DNA of 41,124 nt from Chloroflexota bacterium. GTDB taxonomy: Bacteria > Chloroflexota > Dehalococcoidia > UBA2979. The position numbers and the translations under genes are program-made. This document shows positions 36,441 to 41,124 of the stretch, piece after piece (the first letter of the stretch is position 1; each line of letters opens with the position of its first letter). The notes beneath the pieces were generated by a model. That model did no database searches, was not told the origin of the DNA, and saw only the letters and a program-made list of their open reading frames with translations. The DNA lies in NCBI GenBank assembly GCA_947472995.1, contig CANJBO010000015.1:1-41124 (forward strand), given 5' to 3'.

Positions 36441-36986
36441 CTACCGCGGAATCGTGAGCACCCGCCCCGGCTGGAGCGTGCTCGGGTTGGTGATGTTGTT
36501 CGCGGCCTGGATCGCCTCGGCGGTGGTGCCGAACCGGGCTGCGATGCCGCTGAGGGTATCACCGGACAGCATGGTGTACGTGGTCGCGGTCGGCGTCGCG
36601 GAGGGCGTGGTCGTCGCGGTCGCGGTGCCCGTCCCGGTCGCCGTCGGCGACCCGCCGGCCGGTGGCGTGCCGGTCGAGCTGCCCCCGGGGGCGGTCGTGG
36701 CGGAGGCCTTCGGCGCGGCCGGCGTGGCGGTCTGCACGACCCCGGCGATCGAGGACGGCGGCTGGTCCTTGTCGGCGGCGCTCGGCGGAAGCACCAACAG
36801 CCACACCGCGACGATCGAGCCGACCAGCAGCGCGACCAGCGATCCACGGAAGACGCGGTAGGAGGGAATGGCGAGCACGGGATCCATGCAGCGGTCGCAC
36901 AGCTCGCCGCCGTGGTCGTCGCAGTAGAGCGCGCCGCAGCGCGGGCACTCCTGCACGGCGTCCTGATCACACTTGAAGCACTGCAC
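36441..36986 (-). CDS. Zinc-ribbon / membrane / LysM protein
   Basis: A 181-residue protein with an odd layout. Residues 1-33 carry four Cys pairs (CFKC, CPRC, CDD-H, CDRC), a small treble-clef or B-box-like zinc ribbon that should lie in the cytoplasm. A membrane helix follows (LVALLVGSIVAVWLLVL, about residues 50-66), then a Thr/Ala/Pro-rich linker and a C-terminal LysM domain (YTMLSGDTLSGIAARFG, INNITNPSTLQPGRVLTIP-like), expected to bind peptidoglycan outside. First gene of the minus-strand group that also holds radC, cvpA and HNH. The LysM call is strong; the linked function is unknown. Confidence 0.85.
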   Translation of the reverse strand: MQCFKCDQDAVQECPRCGALYCDDHGGELCDRCMDPVLAIPSYRVFRGSLVALLVGSIVAVWLLVLPPSAADKDQPPSSIAGVVQTATPAAPKASATTAPGGSSTGTPPAGGSPTATGTGTATATTTPSATPTATTYTMLSGDTLSGIAARFGTTAEAIQAANNITNPSTLQPGRVLTIPR

Positions 36987-37095
36987 GATCCGAGCCTATC
37001 ACCCGCGCCGGGTCAGGCGCACCGCAGCGCGCGCCTCGGCGGCTCGTGCCCCCTCGAGGTGCCGCACGCAGGACTGATCGAGGAGTGTCGGGGAC

Positions 37096-37139
37096 AAAAA
37101 CGAGGGGAGCACCGCCCGCCGCAGCCGGTGCTCCCCTCG
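37096..37139 (-). terminator. Rho-independent terminator after rplL
   Basis: On the minus strand, a 14-bp perfect stem (37139-37126 with 37114-37101) is followed by TTTTT (37100-37096). This is the clearest intrinsic terminator in the window and closes the ribosomal cluster. Confidence 0.92.
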
Positions 37140-37171
37140 CCAGTTCAGCGTTCGCCCGAGGGCGAGACGAG

Positions 37172-37552
37172 CTACTTCATCTCCACCTTGGCGCCGGCCT
37201 CTTCGAGCTTGGTCTTGGCGGCGAGGGCCTCTTCCTTGTTGACCGACTCGCGGATCGGCTTCGGGGCCGCCTCGACCAGGTCCTTGGCCTCCTTGAGGCC
37301 AAGGTTGGTGAGCTCGCGGACCGCCTTGATGACGTTGATCTTGTTCGCGCCGAAGTCCGTGAGGATGACGGTGAACTCGTCCTGCTCCTCGGCCGCAGCC
37401 GCGTCGCCACCACCGGCAGCCGGGGCCGCCATCATGGCCATGGGGGCGGCGGCGGTGACGCCGAACTCCTCCTCGATGGCCTTGTTCAGGTCGCGCAGCT
37501 CGATGAGGGTCATGCCCTTGATGATGTCCAGCGCGTCGTCGATCTTGCTCAT
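37172..37552 (-). CDS. rplL: 50S ribosomal protein L7/L12
   Basis: Stalk protein, 126 residues, that recruits translation factors. N-terminal dimerisation part ([28 protein letters not shown]), Ala/Gly/Met-rich hinge (residues 40-60), and the C-terminal domain with [37 protein letters not shown]. The start at 37552 follows GGAGG; an upstream TTG adds four residues and overlaps the ribosome site. Normally followed by rpoB, here by a terminator. Confidence 0.97.
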   Translation of the reverse strand: MSKIDDALDIIKGMTLIELRDLNKAIEEEFGVTAAAPMAMMAAPAAGGGDAAAAEEQDEFTVILTDFGANKINVIKAVRELTNLGLKEAKDLVEAAPKPIRESVNKEEALAAKTKLEEAGAKVEMK

Positions 37553-37618
37553 CGTGTCCTCCAATAACCGCCCGCAGGCGGAACGTGCTTCGTTGTTCAG
37601 TGCCCCGAAGGGCGGCCG

Positions 37619-38146
37619 CTACGCGGCCTCGAGCTGCTTCGCCCGCGCCTCGAGGAGGCCGGCGAACTGGCGCTGCGTCGCGACCAGCAGGCCGGACAGC
37701 TCCGCGATCTTGCTGACGAGGTTGCCCGCCAGCGTCGAGACCAGCTGCTCCCTGGTGGGCAGCGTGGCCAGGTCACGGACGTAGGCCTCGTTCACCACCT
37801 GGCCGCCGACGACGGCCTTGCGGATGGCGACCTTCGTGTCGGCGTTGGCGCGGATGAACGCGGTCAGCGCCTTCGCGGCCGCGACCGGCTCGCCGAAGCC
37901 GACGACCAGCGCGGTCGCCTCGTCGCTGATCTGCGCGTACTCCAGCTTGCCGGTCTGCTCCGCAGCGATGCGGAGCAGGGTGTTCTTCACCACCAGCATC
38001 TCGGCGCCCGCCTCGCGGAGCTGGGTGCGCAACTCGACCTGCTTCGCCATCGAGACGCCCTGGTAGGCGGTCGAGATGGCGATCTCGGCACGGTTGATCA
38101 GCTCTGAGATCTGAGCGACCTGGTCAATCTTGCGCTGCGTTGGCAA
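37619..38146 (-). CDS. rplJ: 50S ribosomal protein L10
   Basis: Stalk base protein, 175 residues, binding L7/L12 dimers through its C-terminal helix. A TTG at 38146 is the start, with AAGGAGG five bases upstream; the open frame upstream is not conserved. Conserved sequence: ISELINRAEIAISTAYQGVS, VVKNTLLRIAAEQTG, TALVVGFGEP. TTG start and a long leader suggest tight control, as usual for L10. Confidence 0.96.
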   Translation of the reverse strand: MPTQRKIDQVAQISELINRAEIAISTAYQGVSMAKQVELRTQLREAGAEMLVVKNTLLRIAAEQTGKLEYAQISDEATALVVGFGEPVAAAKALTAFIRANADTKVAIRKAVVGGQVVNEAYVRDLATLPTREQLVSTLAGNLVSKIAELSGLLVATQRQFAGLLEARAKQLEAA

Positions 38147-38434
38147 GCGCGCCTCCTTCTTCGCGTCGCGTGTCCGGGGAGAGCCCCAGATCAACAACGC
38201 GCCCTGCACCGCCTGTGGGTGAGGGCGCGTCACGCGACGACGCGAGGCGCGTCGTGGAGTGGTGCGTATGTCCCTCGCCTCGACGGGTGACCGGTCTCGG
38301 TCGTTATCCCTGCCCCGGTTGCCCGGAGTCGCTGGGACCCGTGTTCTTCGGCGGGTGCCTCCGCGGTGCGGAGGCGCTCGTTCGAGTATGACCGGGGCGC
38401 CGATTCCCGTCTACCGGGAACTCGAGGCCCGCAG
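38147..38434 (-). promoter_or_regulatory. Long leader of rplJ-rplL, possible L10 autoregulatory region
   Basis: The 380-base gap between rplA and rplJ has no gene. A CATACT -10-like hexamer (minus strand, 38390-38385) could start an rplJL transcript with a ~230-base leader. That leader contains a stable stem GCCTCCGC with GCGGAGGC and a GGT/ACC triloop (38357-38364, 38368-38375). L10 leaders are known for autoregulation by L10(L12)4, but I could not identify the consensus kink-turn with certainty. Confidence 0.4.
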
Positions 38435-38528
38435 GTCTGTTCGGGCGGGGCGGGTATTCCCGCCCTTCGCCCGATGAAACCCGTCTGTCGGGCGGGGCGG
38501 GGTTACCACCCTTCGCCCGATGAATACT
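38435..38528 (-). repeat. Two tandem ~47-base hairpin units after rplA
   Basis: Units 38435-38482 and 38483-38528 share GTCTGT, an outer stem TCGGGCG with CGCCCGA and the run CCCTTCGCCCGATGAA. Inner stems differ: GGGCGGG-TATT-CCCGCCC in one, a weaker GGGCGG with CCACCC in the other. They begin right at the rplA stop codon, before the rplJ leader. Processing, attenuation or transcript-stability roles are possible. Confidence 0.75.
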
Positions 38529-39252
38529 AGTCGCGGGCGTTGGCGACCGCGGTGCCCTTCAGCTCCAGGAGGTCCAGGCGCACGCCCGGGCCCATCGTGG
38601 AGGTGATCGAGGCGGTGCGGATCAGGTCGCCCTTCGCACCCGTCGGACGGTTGCGCTGGATCTCGTCCACCATCGCCCGCAGGTTGCCCATCAGCTGCTC
38701 CTCCGAGAAGGAGGCCTTGCCGAGGATGACGTGCAGGACGTTGGTGCGGTCGATGCGGAAGTCCACGCGGCCGGACTTCGCCTCGTTCACCGCGCGTGCG
38801 ATGTCCTCGGCGCCGACGACGGTGTTGTTGCGCGGGTTCGGCATCAGGCCGCGGGGGCCCAGGGCACGACCGAGCGCACCGACCTTGCCCATCATCTCGC
38901 GCTGGGCGATCGCGACGTCGAAGTCGTACATGCCGCCCTGCACCTGCTTGATGAGGTCGTCCGAGCCGACGATGTCCGCGCCCGCGGACTGCGCGATCGT
39001 GGCCGCCTCGCCCTCGGCGAAGACCAGGACGCGGACGTCCTTGCCGATGCCGTTCGGGAGGATCACGGAGCCGCGCAGCTGCTGGTCCGCGTGACGGCCG
39101 TCAAGGCCGGTCTTCATGTGCAGCTCGACCGTCTCGTCGAACTTCGCCGTGGCGCACTTCTTCACGATCGAGATCGCCTCGGCCAGCGCGTACGCCTTGT
39201 CCTTGTCGACCTGCTCGCGCAGTCCGGCGATCCGCTTGGGTTCCTTCGCCAT
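38527..39252 (-). CDS. rplA: 50S ribosomal protein L1
   Basis: A 241-residue L1. Recognised by PKRIAGLREQVDKDKAYAL, TVELHMKTGLDGRHADQQLRG, VRVLVFAEGEAATIAQ, LGPRGLMPNPRNNTV and the C-terminal TSTMGPGVRLD. It starts three bases after the rplK stop and has no strong ribosome site of its own, so it is probably translated by coupling. In many bacteria L1 autoregulates rplK-rplA. Confidence 0.98.
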   Translation of the reverse strand: MAKEPKRIAGLREQVDKDKAYALAEAISIVKKCATAKFDETVELHMKTGLDGRHADQQLRGSVILPNGIGKDVRVLVFAEGEAATIAQSAGADIVGSDDLIKQVQGGMYDFDVAIAQREMMGKVGALGRALGPRGLMPNPRNNTVVGAEDIARAVNEAKSGRVDFRIDRTNVLHVILGKASFSEEQLMGNLRAMVDEIQRNRPTGAKGDLIRTASITSTMGPGVRLDLLELKGTAVANARD

Positions 39253-39254
39253 GG

Positions 39255-39677
39255 CTACTTGATCTCGATTCCCATCGAGCGCGCGGAGCCCTCGATGCTG
39301 CGGATGGCGTCGTCGATGTTGTTCGTGTTCAGGTCGGGCAGCTTGGTCTGCGCGATCTCGCGGATCTGCGCCTTCGTGACGCTGCCGATGATGCTCTGCA
39401 GGTTCTTCGCAGAACCCTTCGGGATGCCGGCGGCGCGCCGCAGCATGTCCGACGCCGGGGGCGTCTTGGTCACGAAGGTGAACGAGCGGTCTTCGAAGAC
39501 GGTGATCTTGGCGGGGATGATCTGCCCCGTCAGGTTCTTCGTCTGCTCGTTGTAGCCCTTCACGAAGTCCATGATGTTGATGCCGTGCGGGCCCAGCGCA
39601 GTGCCGACCGGGGGAGCGGGCGTAGCCGCTCCGGCGGGGATCTGCAGGGTCACGACGGCGCGTACCTTCTTCGCCAC
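39255..39677 (-). CDS. rplK: 50S ribosomal protein L11
   Basis: A 140-residue L11, substrate of PrmA (encoded at 3847-4821). GTG start at 39677 with AGGAGA upstream. Conserved [20 protein letters not shown], the [12 protein letters not shown] segment, and the C-terminal rRNA-binding domain with [17 protein letters not shown]. Confidence 0.98.
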   Translation of the reverse strand: MAKKVRAVVTLQIPAGAATPAPPVGTALGPHGINIMDFVKGYNEQTKNLTGQIIPAKITVFEDRSFTFVTKTPPASDMLRRAAGIPKGSAKNLQSIIGSVTKAQIREIAQTKLPDLNTNNIDDAIRSIEGSARSMGIEIK

Positions 39678-39754
39678 GTGTCTCTCCTATCGCGTGGAGC
39701 CGTCGAGGTACCCTCGGCGCTCCGCCGCTCCCTCCATCTGGAGGTAATGCGCTC

Positions 39755-40339
39755 TTACTGCTTCTCGACCTGGAGGAAGTCCAGTTCGACGGGCGTCTCG
39801 CGGCCGAACATCGAGACGAGCACGCGGACGCGGCCCTTCTCGACGTCGATCGAGTCGACGACCCCGATCATGTCGCTGAACGGGCCGTCCGTGACCAGCA
39901 CGGACTCGCCGATCTGGAAGCCGACGTTCACGCGCGGCTTGTCGGAGGTCATCTGCTTGAGGATCTGGTCGACCTCGGCGTCCGCCAGGGGCGTGGGCTT
40001 CGCGCGGTCGTCCGCGGTCGCGCCGGCGAAGCCGGTGACGGCGGGGGTGTTGCGGACCACGTACCAGGAGTCATCGGACATGACCATCTGCACGAAGATG
40101 TAGCCGGGGAAGAGCTTCCTCGACACCGTCTTGCGCTGGCCGTCCTTGATCTCGATCTCTTCCTCGGTGGGGATGATCACCTGGAAGATCTTGCCGCCCA
40201 TGTCCATCGTCTTGACGCGCTGGTCGAGCGACGTCTTGACCTTGTTCTCGTAGCCCGAGTAGGTCTGGACGATGTACCACGCGCGCCCGTCATCCGGGAT
40301 CGCGTCTTCCTGTGCTTCGGTGGTGCTGGTCTCGTTCAC
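39755..40339 (-). CDS. nusG: Transcription termination/antitermination factor NusG
   Basis: A 194-residue NusG. GTG start at 40339 with TAGGAGC upstream. NGN domain: AWYIVQTYSGYENKVKTSLD, FPGYIFVQMVM, WYVVRNTPAVTGFAG; KOW domain: QIGESVLVTDGPFSDMIGVV. Starts eight bases after the secE stop. An acidic N-terminal extension of about 20 residues is typical for the phylum. Confidence 0.97.
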   Translation of the reverse strand: MNETSTTEAQEDAIPDDGRAWYIVQTYSGYENKVKTSLDQRVKTMDMGGKIFQVIIPTEEEIEIKDGQRKTVSRKLFPGYIFVQMVMSDDSWYVVRNTPAVTGFAGATADDRAKPTPLADAEVDQILKQMTSDKPRVNVGFQIGESVLVTDGPFSDMIGVVDSIDVEKGRVRVLVSMFGRETPVELDFLQVEKQ

Positions 40340-40347
40340 GGGGGCTC

Positions 40348-40668
40348 CTATCGCAGCAGCGTCTGCTGGATGAGCCAGCCGAAGAACAGGTCGGCCCCGC
40401 CGAGGAGCACGCCCAGCGCGAGCGACACGCTGATGACGACCCCGGTGAGGTTGATCGTCTCCTGTCGCGTCGGCCAGGTGACTTTGCGGAGCTCGCTGAT
40501 GATGTCGGTCGCCCAGCGCGGCTTCAGCGGCGAGCCGCCGCTGCGCTCCTCGCGCGGGAGCGCGGGCGCGGTGAAGGTCGGGGCGCTCACGGCGCGGCCC
40601 GGTGCGGCCTCGCGCTGCTTCTGACGGCGATCGGCGCGCTCTTGCGCGCGCCGGGCTTCTCGGCCCAT
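40348..40668 (-). CDS. secE: Preprotein translocase subunit SecE
   Basis: A 106-residue SecE with a charged, non-conserved N-terminal ~65 residues, then the conserved amphipathic segment ISELRKVTWPTRQETINLT and one membrane helix (GVVISVSLALGVLLGGADLFFGWLI). Position between rpmG and nusG is standard. Confidence 0.95.
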   Translation of the reverse strand: MGREARRAQERADRRQKQREAAPGRAVSAPTFTAPALPREERSGGSPLKPRWATDIISELRKVTWPTRQETINLTGVVISVSLALGVLLGGADLFFGWLIQQTLLR

Positions 40669-40744
40669 GGGATGCCTGTCCTGACTCCCGCCTCGGGGCG
40701 GTGATTGCGTCTGCGGACGTTAGGTGCGGACGGAGACCCGGAGG

Positions 40745-40909
40745 TTAGCGGGTCTCGCGGTGCGACTGCGAAACGCGGCAGCGAGGGCAGTACTTCTTCA
40801 GTTCCAGCCGCTCGGGGTCGTTGCGCTTGTTCTTCTTGGTCACGTAGTTGCGCTCACGGCACTCCGTGCACGCCAGCGTGATGTGATCGCGGTCGCCGGC
40901 CTTCGCCAT
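40745..40909 (-). CDS. rpmG: 50S ribosomal protein L33
   Basis: A 54-residue L33 read directly from the sequence, start ATG 40909 with GAGAGGAG upstream, stop TAA. It contains four zinc-ligand cysteines in two CxxC pairs (residues 14/17 and 41/44), so it is the zinc-binding form. [19 protein letters not shown] is typical. It lies between tuf and secE. Confidence 0.95.
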   Translation of the reverse strand: MAKAGDRDHITLACTECRERNYVTKKNKRNDPERLELKKYCPRCRVSQSHRETR

Positions 40910-40929
40910 CGTCCCGCTCCTCTCGAACG

Positions 40930-40960
40930 CCGCGCGCTCGTCCGATGACGAGGCGCGCGG
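40930..40960. other. Hairpin between tuf and rpmG
   Basis: A 13-bp stem with one bulge (40930-40942 with 40947-40960) around CGAT, in the 65-base gap. There is no T-run after it on the minus strand, so it may be an attenuator or RNA-processing site rather than a full terminator. Confidence 0.45.
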
Positions 40961-40974
40961 CCGGTTTCAGTTTG

Positions 40975-41124
<150 letters not shown>

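Noticed and set aside
40669-40744. A possible tRNA-Trp between rpmG and secE
   Set aside because: Many bacteria have tRNA-Trp here, and the gap is 76 bases, but no acceptor stem, T-loop or CCA-like pattern is present on either strand.

Overview
The window is a high-GC (about 70% by eye) bacterial chromosome segment that is almost fully coding. Several features fit a high-GC member of the Chloroflexota: pdxST, an R3H-domain SpoIIIAA/Ycf45-like ATPase, the dnaK-dnaJ-prmA order, paired MoxR/DUF58 operons, Thr/Pro/Ala-rich linkers in exported proteins and frequent GTG/TTG starts. This placement is an inference from gene content, since no 16S rRNA gene is present. No phage, integrase, IS transposase, tRNA, rRNA or CRISPR array was seen.

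Layout. 1-4821: dnaK (5' end missing), a convergent secreted metallophosphoesterase, dnaJ and prmA (protein quality control). 5204-6364: a secreted M23 endopeptidase-like lipoprotein. 6609-11379 (+): moxR, DUF58, and a TgpA-type membrane protein whose transglutaminase domain has lost its Cys-His-Asp triad. 11335-17011 (-): a second, convergent moxR-DUF58-batD-batA-batB/C operon whose last gene overlaps the end of the first cluster by 45 bp. 17114-20854: dnaE. 20979-24186: a GNAT gene, yajQ, lysC and thrB. 24703-29767 (-): pdxS-pdxT-GNAT-R3H ATPase-tmk, apparently one operon. 30062-32668 (+): a small membrane protein, a UspA-like protein, two TrkA/RCK proteins and pheA. 32797-33634: mutM broken by a frameshift inside a 25-bp perfect inverted repeat. 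33926-36986 (-): a zinc-ribbon/LysM protein, a membrane protein, radC, cvpA and an HNH nuclease. 37172-41124 (-): rplL, rplJ, rplA, rplK, nusG, secE, rpmG and the 3' end of tuf, i.e. the usual translation/transcription cluster, closed by a strong terminator after rplL with no rpoB.

The most interesting signal is noncoding. A family of structured dispersed repeats (eight units at five loci) begins with GGGGCGGCCCAYCCC and carries two hairpins. The second hairpin has a TGC or TTC triloop, a covarying closing pair and a stem whose sequence differs between copies but stays complementary. There are two subtypes, A and B. Three loci carry inverted pairs: two are clearly one A plus one B, and the third pairs a degenerate unit with a B. 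Every A or A-like unit lies 14-90 nt after a stop codon, in the same direction as the gene it follows. This resembles the REP/BIME (REPIN) logic of enterobacteria, but I do not recognise the sequence. A related palindrome, TCGAGGTGCCTCGA, recurs between genes and once inside uspA.
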